Assembly (NCBI RefSeq): GCF_002102345.1
Contig: NZ_LQPP01000018.1
Span: 248,001 to 312,000 of the forward strand
Reading direction: 5' to 3'
DNA from: Mycolicibacterium peregrinum
Lineage (GTDB): Bacteria > Actinomycetota > Actinomycetes > Mycobacteriales > Mycobacteriaceae
Length of the DNA stretch: 64,000 bases
Below are positions 36,138 to 45,449 of this stretch, in pieces (position 1 is the first letter of the stretch; every line of letters starts with the position of its first letter). Below the pieces are notes generated by a model. That model was not told where the DNA came from. It saw only the letters and a list, made by a program, of their open reading frames with translations, and made no database searches. A program made the position numbers and the translations under genes.

Positions 36138-37022
36138 GTGGTCGACGATCGAACCCAACTGCTGGTGGTCGCACGCTCGGCGTATCGGCGAAATGACTGG
36201 CGTACCAGCTACGAATCCTTCAGCCGGGTCGACGGCATGCTGGCCCTCGACACCGACGATCTTGCCGTGTACGCCGCGGCGGCCTGGCGGCAGGGCCATG
36301 GCCGCGAGTCGGTGCGGATCAACGAACAGGTGCACAGCCGGCTGCTGCGCACCGATCCGGTGCAGGCCGCGATGAAGGCGGCCGAACTCGGTCTGGCCTG
36401 GCTCGCTCGCGGTCACGTGTCGCTGGCCGGCAGTTGGGGGCAGCGGGCGCAGATGCTGCTGGACGGCGTCCCGGAGACCACCGCGCACGGTTACCTGGAA
36501 TACCTGATCGCGGTGACGGCGGCCGACACCGGCGATGACGACCGATTCGGCGCTGCGACCCGCCGATTGTCGGCCCTCGCAGAGAACTTGGACGACGCCG
36601 CCCTGGCCACACTGGCGCGGGCGCTCGGCGGCATGGCCGCGGTCGCGGCGGGCGATCCGACCGGTTACCAGGCGCTCGATCAGGTGCTGCTGCCGGTGCT
36701 CGACGAACCGGTGCCGGTGGAATGGGCGGCAGATGTGTACCGACGGGCGTTGAGCTTGGCGCGCCGGCAAGGCGCCGGTGATCGGTTGACGGCGTGGACA
36801 CAGTCGATGCAGCAGTGGTGTGAGGCCACCGAACCGGACTCGCCGGAGTCTGCCTACCGCGCGGTCCTCGACGTGCACCGGCTCTCGGCGATTGCGAACC
36901 CCGATCCGCAGGAGTTGGTTCGGCGGGTGGTCGGACTGCGTCGCCTGGTCGCCGACGTGGATGCGGTGGCGGCGAGCATGGTCGAGGAGTTGCTTTCCCG
37001 GAGTCTGGGGCGTGCCCGATAG
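36138..37022 (+). CDS. Conserved hypothetical TPR-like helical protein
   Basis: 294 residues, almost entirely amphipathic helix with Ala/Leu-rich repeats (RSAYRRNDWRTSYESFSRVD, AAELGLAWLARGHVSLAGSW). The spacing resembles the tetratricopeptide arrays in the C-terminal half of LuxR-type regulators, but there is no DNA-binding domain here. No signal peptide or membrane segment. The GTG at 36138 is the first start compatible with the divergent mscR region and has no obvious Shine-Dalgarno site, so it too may be leaderless. Two bases separate its stop from the next frame. Confidence 0.75.
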   Translation: MVDDRTQLLVVARSAYRRNDWRTSYESFSRVDGMLALDTDDLAVYAAAAWRQGHGRESVRINEQVHSRLLRTDPVQAAMKAAELGLAWLARGHVSLAGSWGQRAQMLLDGVPETTAHGYLEYLIAVTAADTGDDDRFGAATRRLSALAENLDDAALATLARALGGMAAVAAGDPTGYQALDQVLLPVLDEPVPVEWAADVYRRALSLARRQGAGDRLTAWTQSMQQWCEATEPDSPESAYRAVLDVHRLSAIANPDPQELVRRVVGLRRLVADVDAVAASMVEELLSRSLGRAR

Positions 37023-37033
37023 ATTTGGTGTCG

Positions 37034-37867
37034 ATGAGCGCCGCCGAAGTCCTTCGCGTTATCGATACCTGGCCCGTCGAGACAGCGGCTGCGGCAGTGG
37101 TCGGGCCCTCCGGTGTGCTAGCCGGCCATGGCGATTTCGACAAACCCTTCACGTTGGCCTCGGTGACCAAACCGCTCGTGGCCCGCGCGGTGCAGATCGC
37201 GATCGAAGAGGGCGCGGTGGAACTCGACACTCCGGCGGGCCCGCCCGGATCGACGATCCGGCACCTGTTGGCCCACGCCTCGGGCGTGTCGATGCGCTCG
37301 GCCGAGGTGCTCGCCCGGCCGGGGCAGCGTCGGATCTATTCGAACTACGGATTCGAACTGCTGGCGCGTGCTGTCGAGGGTGCCGCTGACATCGAGTTCG
37401 CCAGCTATCTGACCGAGGCGGTCTTCGAGCCGCTGCAAATGACCAAGTCCACTCTGTTGGGCGGGACGCAGGCGGCCGGGTTCGGCGGTGTATCGACCGT
37501 CGGGGACCTGGCGGCATTCGCCCGGGAGTTGCTCCGCCCGGCACTGGTGTCACAGCAGCTGCACGACGACGCGGTGACGGTGCAGTTTCCCGGGCTCGAT
37601 GGGGTGTTGCCGGGGTTCGGGGTGCAACGACCGAACGACTGGGGGCTGGGCTTCGAGCTCCGCAACGGCAAATCGCCGCACTGGACGGGGTCGGCAAACT
37701 CCGCGCGTACGTTCGGGCATTTCGGCCAGTCGGGGACGTTCCTATGGGTCGATCCGGCCGCTGACCTGGCCTTGGTGGTGCTCACCGACCGTGACTTCGG
37801 GGACTGGACCTACCCGCTGTGGCCCGCGATATCTGATGGAGTGCTGAGAGAAAACGGGACACACTAG
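37034..37867 (+). CDS. Serine hydrolase, beta-lactamase/esterase family
   Basis: 277 residues, probable orthologue of M. tuberculosis Rv2257c. The SxxK nucleophile motif is SVTK (43-46), the YxN motif is YSN, and GHFGQSGT near 240 replaces the HTG motif as HFG. There is no signal peptide, so it is likely an intracellular esterase or peptidase-like protein rather than a drug-destroying beta-lactamase. The ATG at 37034 is chosen; TTG 37025 and GTG 37028 are in frame just before it. Confidence 0.88.
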   Translation: MSAAEVLRVIDTWPVETAAAAVVGPSGVLAGHGDFDKPFTLASVTKPLVARAVQIAIEEGAVELDTPAGPPGSTIRHLLAHASGVSMRSAEVLARPGQRRIYSNYGFELLARAVEGAADIEFASYLTEAVFEPLQMTKSTLLGGTQAAGFGGVSTVGDLAAFARELLRPALVSQQLHDDAVTVQFPGLDGVLPGFGVQRPNDWGLGFELRNGKSPHWTGSANSARTFGHFGQSGTFLWVDPAADLALVVLTDRDFGDWTYPLWPAISDGVLRENGTH

Positions 37868-37980
37868 CGCAACACTGGCCACACAGGGCACAATAGACAC
37901 GCGCGGCACACACAACTGCATGCTCGATCGGAATACCAGGCCGTTGGGGAAGACGTCCCTCGTATCCGAAGGAGTAGCAG

Positions 37981-38493
37981 ATGCGTGCGTCGAACCAGTT
38001 CGCCGACGCGGCGACGGGCGTGGTGTATATCCATGCCTCACCCGCGGCGGTATGCCCGCATGTTGAGTGGGCGTTGTCGTCGACCCTGTCGGCGCGGGCG
38101 AACCTCAAGTGGACGCCGCAACCGGCCATGCCCGGCCAGTTGCGCGCGGTGACCAACTGGGTTGGGCCCGTCGGCACCGGGGCGCAGTTGGCCAATGCCC
38201 TGCGCTCCTGGTCAGTGCTGCGCTTCGAGGTGACCGAGGACCCCAGTGCCGGAGTGGATGGGCACCGCTGGTGCCACACCCCCCACCTCGGTCTGTGGAG
38301 CGGTGCGATGAGTGCCAACGGCGATGTGATGGTCGGCGAGATGCGGCTGCGCTCCCTCATGGCCGGTGGCGCCGACATGCTGGCAGCCGAACTCGACACC
38401 GTGCTGGGTACCGCATGGGACGAATCGCTCGAGCCCTACCGCAACGGCGGTGACGGCGCCGAGGTGTCCTGGCTGAACAGGGGCGTGGGGTAG
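37981..38493 (+). CDS. DUF3145 family protein
   Basis: 170-residue cytoplasmic protein of the actinobacterial DUF3145 family. Typical blocks: GVVYIHASPAAVCPHVEWAL near the start, WTPQPAMPGQLRA, then FEVTEDPS, HTPHLGLW and GDVMVGEMRLRSLM. Function unknown. A strong AAGGAGT sits 8-14 bases before the ATG at 37981. In M. tuberculosis the neighbours are the same (Rv2256c next to Rv2257c, from memory). Convergent with the next gene with four bases between stops. Confidence 0.9.
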   Translation: MRASNQFADAATGVVYIHASPAAVCPHVEWALSSTLSARANLKWTPQPAMPGQLRAVTNWVGPVGTGAQLANALRSWSVLRFEVTEDPSAGVDGHRWCHTPHLGLWSGAMSANGDVMVGEMRLRSLMAGGADMLAAELDTVLGTAWDESLEPYRNGGDGAEVSWLNRGVG

Positions 38494-38497
38494 CTCG

Positions 38498-39040
38498 TCA
38501 GCTACGCGCCCAGAGGCAGTAGCCGCTGAGCTTCGTCGTGAACATGTGGTCGCTGACCTCGATGGTCAGCGACTGGCCCGGGTCTGCGCTGAACGTCTGC
38601 GGTTCCGACGTTCTGCCTGCGCCCAGGACATCGACAACTTCGGCGCCACAATGGGCCTCGGCGGTCTGCGGAGTCCCTGTCCAGGTGCCCGCCCGGGCTT
38701 CTGGGTTTCGCCTGCCCTGCCCGTGCAGTATCACTTGGGGACCCGTGGTCAGCCAGCGATCCGACGAGGGATAGGGGCCGCCGAACGTCTGCCAGGTCCC
38801 GGCCGTGCACTGCAGCAGACGCCGGTTGTTGCCGGTCTGCGCGGGATCAGATGGAGTCAGTGTCCCGTCGACGTTCTCGGCGCACGACGAGTCTGGTTGA
38901 GGCGCTGTGGTTTCGGATGGTCCCTGCGGCACCGGCACCGGCACCGGCACCGGCTCGGGATCGGCGTGCGCACAGGCACTCGTGCTGAGTGCGGCAGCCA
39001 CAGTGAGGGCCGCCGCACTCAGCGCGAACGTTCGAGACAT
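38498..39040 (-). CDS. Small secreted protein (Rv2253-like)
   Basis: 180 residues with an N-terminal signal peptide ending near residue 27 (LSTSACAHA-D). SAC in this region is a poor lipobox, so cleavage by signal peptidase I after AHA is more likely. A short Pro-Val repeat (EPVPVPVPVP) follows, then a compact domain with paired cysteines (SSCAEN, LLQCTAG, AHCGAE, GYCLWA). Probable orthologue of the M. tuberculosis secreted protein Rv2253 by position and size. Function unknown. Its start lies four bases after the stop of the DUF4185 gene, so they form one unit. Confidence 0.8.
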   Translation of the reverse strand: MSRTFALSAAALTVAAALSTSACAHADPEPVPVPVPVPQGPSETTAPQPDSSCAENVDGTLTPSDPAQTGNNRRLLQCTAGTWQTFGGPYPSSDRWLTTGPQVILHGQGRRNPEARAGTWTGTPQTAEAHCGAEVVDVLGAGRTSEPQTFSADPGQSLTIEVSDHMFTTKLSGYCLWARS

Positions 39041-39044
39041 GCGG

Positions 39045-41312
39045 TTACACCGAGACCGTCTTCATCGTGGACAGGTCGGTCTGCATCAACCGGACGTTGT
39101 AGTCACCCCAGTAGGAGAGGTTGTAGTACAGGTACTGCGAGTTGTCCTCCACGACATTGCCGTTGGCGTCGACCTTGTTGAAGTAATCGGTGCCCGACAT
39201 CGGGTGGACCATGGGCGCATACATGCCGGTGTTGGACGTCAGGTTGTTGTTCACCAGCGTCGTCGTATCCGACCATTCACCCTGCGGTGAATCCGACACC
39301 CGCATCACGACGTTGTTGCCGCCATCGGTGTAGAGCACGACGTACTTGCCCAGATACTCGTTGTACTGCACCGACATCTCGCTGACATTGCCGCCCGTGG
39401 GCAGTCCGCCGACCCAGATGCCGTTCGCGATCTTGGTGAACAACCCGAAGGTGAAGAAGTCCGCCACCTTGTAGAGCGTCGGCAGGAAATCGGTGCTGCT
39501 GGAGCCGAACACCGGAACCGCCGCCGACGGATCACCGCTCACCCACTTCCCGGCACCGCTGGAATCCTCACCTGACCAGTACTCGTAGGCGTCCAGGTTG
39601 GTGATCTGATCCTTCTGCACCCGGGCTACGTACGCCGAACCCTGCCTGCCCGAAGGAGTCCCGTACACGTAGACGTACGGGTCGGTCGGGTCGTCCGACA
39701 TCACCAGCGCGTTCTGCTGGAAATGCTCGTCGCCCGGAACGTAGGCCGGGCCGGCTCGGAACCAGCCCGACGAGCGCACGGTGTCGCGGTCGACGGTCCA
39801 GGTCTTGCCGCCGTCGTCCGAGTAGGCGATCGCGGAGTAGTTCGTGGTCCAACTGCCCGGGTTGTCCCAGGTGCGGACCGACATCACCGTGGCGTACTGG
39901 CGGTAACCGCCCTCGGCGCCGGCGTTTTCGATCGCGATGGCCGACGTCGGGATCATCGTGTAGGTCTGGCCGAACAGCCCGTTGAGGCCGCCCGGGTCGT
40001 AGATGATCTGCGTGGCGCCGGCCGGGGCGCCCCCGGTGCCGTACCACTGATGCTCCCCGTTGGGGTCGCCGGGATACTGCGCCCCGGCATTGATCACCGC
40101 ACCGTTGAATTGCAGACCGTCGGACAGATCGGTGTCGATGGTGCGGAACAGCACGTTGTTGCGCCAGTCGCCGGCCATGCCGGGCTCGCTGTACGTATCG
40201 CCGAACAGCGTGTAGATGACGGGTTTTCCGGTCACGGGGTCGGTGTAGCCGCTGTTCCACATGATGCCCAGGTCGGTCCCCGCGACGTACCAGTGGTCGG
40301 TGACGCCGGGGCCGGTCACCCACCCGAGCTTGGAGGTGTAATTCGCCAAGGACGACGGAACCTGAGGCTTGGGTGTCAGGTCATCGGTCTGCACAGCGGT
40401 ATTGGGGGCGGCGGCCGCCATCGGCTGGATTTCGCCCTCGGCGACCACCGATGCGGCGTCATTGGCCGAGACCACGCGCGAAGCGGCCGGATTGATCGAC
40501 CGCTCGAATTCCCTTCGTGTCCAAGCCATCATGGCCCACAAAGCGGGGGACTGGCCGGGTGCGACCGGGGTGTTACCGGCACCGAACGGCGACAGCCCCG
40601 CGACGCTCAGCAGGGCCGACACAACCGGGGGTGCGCTGATCTTGGGTGTGGTGTCCGGCGCAGCCGGGACGCCGGTCTTCGCCGGCACGATGTCTGGGAT
40701 ATCGGGGATGTCGAACTTCGCGACCTCGGTGCCAAGGGTGGAGACGACATCGTGCTTGGGCTGGGTGATGTTCTCGGCGGCCTCATTCAGCCGCACCACC
40801 ACCGTGTTGGTGTTGGGGCGTTGCGCGCGCTTCAGCGTCGGTGCAGACGCCGCCGCATCCGGGGAGATCCGGGTGCTGTCTGTCTTTGCGGTGATTTCGG
40901 CCTTGTTGCCGGTCTCGGGGACATTGGTGAGTGTGCCCTGAATCTTGGTCCGGGCCTTGGTGGTCCGGCTTTGCAGCGGGGTGCGGGCGGTATCCAGGCG
41001 GCTCTGTGTCTGCTTGATCGTGTCGCTGACATCATTCAGTCCCGACTCGACGTCCTTGCGGATCCGCTCGCCGATCTTCGACAGTGCACCGGACGGAGTC
41101 GTGGCCGACTTCTTGATCGTCGATGGTTTGCTCGGATTCTTCTTGGTCCCCGAGCTCGAGGCGGAACCGTCGGAGCTGCCCGTCGTCGATTTGCCCGGAT
41201 CGCCGGACCCTCCGTCGGCCCAGGCAATTCCGGTCCCGGAAGTCAACGCTGTGCCGATGCCGAGAGCAACGGCCAGTGCGCCGACGCGGCCGATGTATTT
41301 GGTCGATTCCAT
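39045..41312 (-). CDS. Exported DUF4185 domain protein with long low-complexity N-terminal region
   Basis: 755 residues. A signal peptide ends near residue 33 (GIAWA-D). Residues 34 to about 300 are low-complexity, rich in Ser, Thr, Lys and Ala, with a helical stretch that may be a coiled coil (KIGERIRKDVESGLNDVSD). The C-terminal half is a DUF4185 propeller: TDLGIMWNSG, YTLFGDTYSEPG, WRNNVLFRT, AIAYSDDGGKTW, DDPTDPYVYVYGTPSGR, EMSVQYNEYLGKYVVLYTD. In mycobacteria such proteins are surface-exposed; enzymatic activity is unproven. The ATG at 41310-41312 begins the signal peptide. Confidence 0.88.
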   Translation of the reverse strand: MESTKYIGRVGALAVALGIGTALTSGTGIAWADGGSGDPGKSTTGSSDGSASSSGTKKNPSKPSTIKKSATTPSGALSKIGERIRKDVESGLNDVSDTIKQTQSRLDTARTPLQSRTTKARTKIQGTLTNVPETGNKAEITAKTDSTRISPDAAASAPTLKRAQRPNTNTVVVRLNEAAENITQPKHDVVSTLGTEVAKFDIPDIPDIVPAKTGVPAAPDTTPKISAPPVVSALLSVAGLSPFGAGNTPVAPGQSPALWAMMAWTRREFERSINPAASRVVSANDAASVVAEGEIQPMAAAAPNTAVQTDDLTPKPQVPSSLANYTSKLGWVTGPGVTDHWYVAGTDLGIMWNSGYTDPVTGKPVIYTLFGDTYSEPGMAGDWRNNVLFRTIDTDLSDGLQFNGAVINAGAQYPGDPNGEHQWYGTGGAPAGATQIIYDPGGLNGLFGQTYTMIPTSAIAIENAGAEGGYRQYATVMSVRTWDNPGSWTTNYSAIAYSDDGGKTWTVDRDTVRSSGWFRAGPAYVPGDEHFQQNALVMSDDPTDPYVYVYGTPSGRQGSAYVARVQKDQITNLDAYEYWSGEDSSGAGKWVSGDPSAAVPVFGSSSTDFLPTLYKVADFFTFGLFTKIANGIWVGGLPTGGNVSEMSVQYNEYLGKYVVLYTDGGNNVVMRVSDSPQGEWSDTTTLVNNNLTSNTGMYAPMVHPMSGTDYFNKVDANGNVVEDNSQYLYYNLSYWGDYNVRLMQTDLSTMKTVSV

Positions 41313-41437
41313 GACGCTCCGTACCAGTCCACTCCGCTCAGAACCCCGACCCAAACGAAACGTACCGTGTGCCGTTCACGGTGTTGGGCAAACACGCCGA
41401 ATCGCCGAGAGTGTGCCGGTGCCGCGACTGCCCGCCG

Positions 41438-42891
41438 TCACCTGATCCGGTAATGGGCGGGGTCCGGCGCGGACAGCATACGCGTGAGGGTAGCCCGGTC
41501 GAACGGCCACAGGTCGATGGTTCCGGCGTCGGTGAGGTACCACGAGTTGCACCCGGTGTTCCAGACCGTCGGGCCGAGCGCGTCGGCGACTGCGGCGTTG
41601 AACTCGTCGGTGGCCTCCTCGGTGACCTCGACCTCGCAGAGTTCGCCGTTCTCAAACCGCTTGAGCCAGGCCACGATGTAGCCGGCGGTGCGCTCGGCCG
41701 AGTACTGCAGCGGGATCGATCCCGTCGGCGAGTTCGGGCCGAGCACGGTGAACAGGTTCGGAAACCCGGGGATTGCCGTCATGCGGTACGCCCGTGGGCC
41801 CTTGACCCACGTCTCGTCGAGGGTGATCCCGTCGCGGCCCACGACGGTCATCGGCCGCATGTAGTTGTGCGCCTGGAACCGGTGGCCAGCACCGCGACAT
41901 CGACGTCGTGGTGCGTGCCGTCGGCGGTGCGGATACCCGTCGGGGTGAATTCCTGGATGGGATCGTCGACCAGCGTGGCGTTGGGGCGCTTGATGGCGCG
42001 GTAGTACGTGCCCGAGACCACTTGCCGTTTACACAGCGGTTCATAGTCCGGAGTGAGTTTCGCCCGGAGCGTCCGGTCACGGACCTGGGCGGCCAGGCTC
42101 CACCGGGCGTAGGACTGCACCAGCTTGCGCCGCCACGAGGGCGTGGTGACGACATCGGCGAGGATGTTCGATCCCCACTGCAGACGTCGGAAGAGAAAGT
42201 CGTGCCATCCCGGCCGCCGGTGCAGGACCTTGGCGAGCACCGACGACTGCCGTAGCGACATCGGTGCCCACAGGATCCACTGCGGGGATCTGGCGAAGTG
42301 CAACAGCGTGCGGGCCTTGGGTTGCAGGGCCGAAACCACCTGCACGCCGGTCGATCCCGTGCCGATCACGGCGATTCGCCGGCCGTCGGTCTCCACCTCC
42401 GGATCCCACCGCGCGGTGTGCACGATCTGCCCGCCGAAGGTGTCCATGCCGGGAATGTCGGGGATCGACGGATGGTGCAGCACCCCGGTGGCGCAGATGA
42501 CGAAATCGGCCGTCAGTGTGTCGCCATCGGCGGTCGTGAGTGTCCATGACGTGGCGGTGCTGTCGTAACGCGCCTCGGTGACTTCGGTGTCGCACCGCAG
42601 ATGGGCGTCGAGTCCGAACCGTTCCATGACATCGCGGTGATAGCGCTGGATGTCCTCACCGGCGGCCCAGATGTGGCTCCAGTCCGGTTTCGGTGCGAAC
42701 GAGAACTGGTAGATCTGCGACGGCACGTCACAGGTGAGTCCCGGGTAGCGGTTCCAGTGCCAGACGCCTCCGACGTCCGAACCCTTTTCCAGGATGGTGA
42801 AATTCGTGAATCCGGCTTGCTGAAGCGTGTAGGCGGTGGCGATTCCGGCCATCCCCGCGCCGATGATGACGATGCGGACTTCGCGGCTCAT
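41438..42891 (-). pseudogene. Baeyer-Villiger-type flavin monooxygenase, interrupted by a single-base frameshift
   Basis: Class B flavin monooxygenase inserting oxygen next to a ketone. The first frame (start ATG 42889-42891) has FAD motif IGAGMAGIA, the fingerprint FGGQIVHTARW, and NADPH motif VIGTGSTGVQ, then runs VAVLATG and leaves the family, ending at 41848. The expected continuation FQAHNYMRPM and the C-terminal 130 residues (LFTVLGPNSPTG, GYIVAWLK) lie in the other frame down to 41438. One extra T in the run complementary to 41877-41878 would restore a 484-residue protein. The upstream part still overlaps the patatin stop as ATGA. Confidence 0.87.
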
Positions 42892-43817
42892 CGAGCCTCC
42901 TCGCTGACGCCGAGCGCCTGCCGGACTGTGGCGGGTGCGGTGAGCATCGATGCCTCGAACGCCGACTGCCGCCGGTCACGGCGCATGAAGTGGGAACCCA
43001 GGCCTGCGAGATCTGCCGCGTCGGGACGGATGAGGACGACCTGCGTGCCACGCGCCCGTACGGCCGCCACTTCGCGGTCCAGGCCCACCGACATCGGCCG
43101 GCGCAGCAGACCATGCTCCAGTGTTCCGCCGAGTCCCGGTGCACGTGTTCCCGGTTCGGAGGCCATGGGGGTGATCACGTAGATGGTCTCGGCTTCCTCG
43201 GGGCCGACCAGATCGATCGATGCCGTCGAGGCGGCGCCACCGTCGACGAAATTCCTGCCGTCGATCGTGACTGGTGGCATCCAGCCAGGGACCGCCCAGG
43301 ATGCGCGTAGGGCTTCACCTGCGGTGGCCTGCGGCGCACCTGGCGCTCCGAAGACGACACGCTCGCCGCGCTGGTAGTCGAACGCGACCATCCGGGCACC
43401 GGGGTGTCCCACCCAACCTGTGCCATCGGAGAATCCGTCGGCAAGGCGCTGCAACCAGTCGGTGTTGCCTCGACCGACGGGGGCGATACCGGTGGCAGCG
43501 GCGAGACCCTTTTGGCTGACGAGCAGCCGCGGGTTGAGCAGGCGGGGCGCAGGAATCGGCGGCAGGCTGGGTGGCGTGTCCGCGATGTGGCGGCGCAGGC
43601 GCTCGTCGGTAGAGGTGCCGCGCTGCATCGAGATCAGATCGTCCACCGTGGCACCGCCACCGAGCATCGTGACGAGCTCGGCTCCAGCCGAGGTGCCCTG
43701 CAGCACAGCGGCGTCCCGCGGATCCCATCCGGTTTCTTCGGCCAGCGCATGCAGCGCTGCGACTGTCCACGCCCCTCCGATGGTCCCACCGCAGCCGATC
43801 GCCAGTGCCTTGGTCAT
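42888..43817 (-). CDS. Patatin-like phospholipase/esterase
   Basis: 309-residue acyl hydrolase with a Ser-Asp dyad. The oxyanion loop is GCGGTIGG (8-15), the nucleophile elbow GTSAG with Ser43, and the Asp in FVDGGAAST. No export signal. Within the cluster it may cleave the ester formed by the Baeyer-Villiger enzyme or act on acyl lipids. Its stop overlaps the monooxygenase start and its own start overlaps the SDR gene stop, so the three are one transcription unit. Confidence 0.88.
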   Translation of the reverse strand: MTKALAIGCGGTIGGAWTVAALHALAEETGWDPRDAAVLQGTSAGAELVTMLGGGATVDDLISMQRGTSTDERLRRHIADTPPSLPPIPAPRLLNPRLLVSQKGLAAATGIAPVGRGNTDWLQRLADGFSDGTGWVGHPGARMVAFDYQRGERVVFGAPGAPQATAGEALRASWAVPGWMPPVTIDGRNFVDGGAASTASIDLVGPEEAETIYVITPMASEPGTRAPGLGGTLEHGLLRRPMSVGLDREVAAVRARGTQVVLIRPDAADLAGLGSHFMRRDRRQSAFEASMLTAPATVRQALGVSEEAR

Positions 43818-44698
43818 GGCGTTACCTCGGAATCGGACTGTGCGCCATGGGCTTTCGACTGCCGTTCGAGACGCTGCAAGTAGCTGGATCGACCCCGCGC
43901 GTCGAGGGCGGTCAGGGCGCGGCGGTCATCGATCCTGGCACGGACTGCGCTCTGGAGCGTCTCGGGCACCAACGCGTCCACCAGGGCCCAGCCGGGAGCG
44001 ACCCAACCCGGCACCGAGGTGCGGGCGGCGTGAGTGCGCACAGTCTTGAGGATCGCGCGCGCGACGTCGTCGGGATCCACTGTGGGAAGGCCGTTGCCGA
44101 GCTGCACGCCGGAGGTGAGTTCGGTTCGAACCGCCGACGGCAGGACTGCCGACACGGTGATCCCGGTGCCCGCGTACTCGCGACGTGCGGCCAACGACGC
44201 GCCGAGTGCGGCGAACTTGCTGGCGTTGTAGGTCACCATTCCGGGGATCGGGATCATGCCCGCCATCGACGCGACATTGACGACGTGACCGCGACCGCGG
44301 GCCACCATCGACGGGACCACGGCGCGCATGCCGTTGAGGACGCCACGTACGTTGACGTCGAGGATCAGGTCAGTGGTGGCCTCCGGTTCGGCATCGAATG
44401 CTCCGAGGGGCATGACCCCGGCGTTGTTCACCAGGATGTCGACGGGGCCCGATTCCCGGAGGACGTCGGAGACGAAACCCTCCCACGACGACCGCTGCGT
44501 GACGTCGAGGTGGGCCGCCCGGCAGCGGGGGATACCGGCCGCGGTCGTCGCGGCCACATCGGCATCGACATCGCCGATCCATACCGTGGCTCCGCGAGCC
44601 GAGAACAGCTCCGCTGTCTTGGCGCCGATGCCCCGGGCCCCGCCGGTGATGATCACCACCGCGCCGTCCACCGACGCTTGCCGCTGTGAAAACCGCAC
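43814..44698 (-). CDS. SDR family oxidoreductase
   Basis: 294 residues. TGGARGIG near 19-26, Asp in IGDVDAD suggesting NAD preference, NNAGVM, catalytic Ser in NVASMAG and YNASK. A C-terminal extension of about 50 residues is Arg-rich. The GTG at 44696-44698 is preferred since GGGGAGG lies seven bases upstream; an in-frame earlier start exists but lies in the operator region. Likely oxidises a secondary alcohol to the ketone used by the monooxygenase (inference). Confidence 0.88.
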   Translation of the reverse strand: MRFSQRQASVDGAVVIITGGARGIGAKTAELFSARGATVWIGDVDADVAATTAAGIPRCRAAHLDVTQRSSWEGFVSDVLRESGPVDILVNNAGVMPLGAFDAEPEATTDLILDVNVRGVLNGMRAVVPSMVARGRGHVVNVASMAGMIPIPGMVTYNASKFAALGASLAARREYAGTGITVSAVLPSAVRTELTSGVQLGNGLPTVDPDDVARAILKTVRTHAARTSVPGWVAPGWALVDALVPETLQSAVRARIDDRRALTALDARGRSSYLQRLERQSKAHGAQSDSEVTP

Positions 44699-44729
44699 GT
44701 CATGCCTCCCCTGTAGTCGTTTCACGACC

Positions 44730-44754
44730 ATTCGGATACTGACGGTATCTGAAT
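44730..44754. promoter_or_regulatory. TetR-type operator, 10-bp arms with one mismatch
   Basis: ATTCGGATAC and GTATCTGAAT flank TGACG; nine of ten arm positions pair. The site is 31 bases upstream of the SDR start and 50 bases upstream of the divergent tetR start. A second, weaker repeat ACTTTG...CAAAGT (44755-44781) lies alongside. Probable target of the TetR protein encoded next to it. Confidence 0.6.
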
Positions 44755-44804
44755 ACTTTGAGTTAAATCAATACCCAAAGTCTCCTGCGCTCTATCATCA
44801 GCGC

Positions 44805-45440
44805 ATGCCGCGGCTGACCAGGGCTCAACGCCAGGAACAGACGCGGGCCGAGCTATTGCAGGCCGCCAAGAAGCGCTTCCTGAGCCACGGGTATGCCGCC
44901 ACGAGCCTCGAAGACATCGCCGACGACGCGGGCTTCTCCAAGGGCGCCGTGTACTCCAACTTCGGCAGCAAACCAAACCTCTGCCGCGATGTCCTCGAGC
45001 TGATCCACCGGGAGAAGTTCGCCGAGATGGCCGAGCTCGCGATATCAGATGCCGAGTTGGACACCCGCGTGGAGGCGTTGAGCGCCTGGCTGGAGCGCAC
45101 CGCAGGCGACGTCGGCTGGACCATGCTCGAACTCGAATTCGCGGTCCTGTCGCGGAACAATCCCGAGCTGGCCCAGATGATCACGGCGTTGCGCAACGAG
45201 GCCGCGCAGATGGTCATCGACGTAGTCAGGTCGATGTCCGCCGAGTTGGGCCTCACCGAAACGCAATTGGTGAACAGCGACGTGGCAGCGAGCCTCGAGG
45301 ATCTCGGCAGTCTGCTGCTCAGTGCCGGAATCGGCCTCGGTATCCAGCGGGCCATCGATCCCTCGGTGCCGGCCCGGCCGTTCACCGACGCGTTCGGGCA
45401 CCTGGTGAAACTGCTTGCCGCCCTGGGATCGCCGAAGTAA
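44805..45440 (+). CDS. TetR/AcrR family transcriptional regulator
   Basis: 211 residues. Helix-turn-helix: AAKKRFLSHGYAATSLEDIADDAGFSKGAVYSNF followed by GSKPNLCRDV, a standard TetR start. The C-terminal effector domain is helical. ATG at 44805 begins MPRLTRAQRQEQTR. It is divergent from the SDR-patatin-monooxygenase unit and nine bases upstream of the esterase gene, so it probably represses both directions until a ketone or alcohol inducer binds. Confidence 0.92.
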   Translation: MPRLTRAQRQEQTRAELLQAAKKRFLSHGYAATSLEDIADDAGFSKGAVYSNFGSKPNLCRDVLELIHREKFAEMAELAISDAELDTRVEALSAWLERTAGDVGWTMLELEFAVLSRNNPELAQMITALRNEAAQMVIDVVRSMSAELGLTETQLVNSDVAASLEDLGSLLLSAGIGLGIQRAIDPSVPARPFTDAFGHLVKLLAALGSPK

Positions 45441-45449
45441 GGAGTTTGG

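Noticed and set aside
37034..37867. Antibiotic-resistance beta-lactamase
   Set aside because: SxxK and YxN motifs are present but there is no signal peptide and no KTG triad, and the gene is conserved core; a generic serine hydrolase is the better call.
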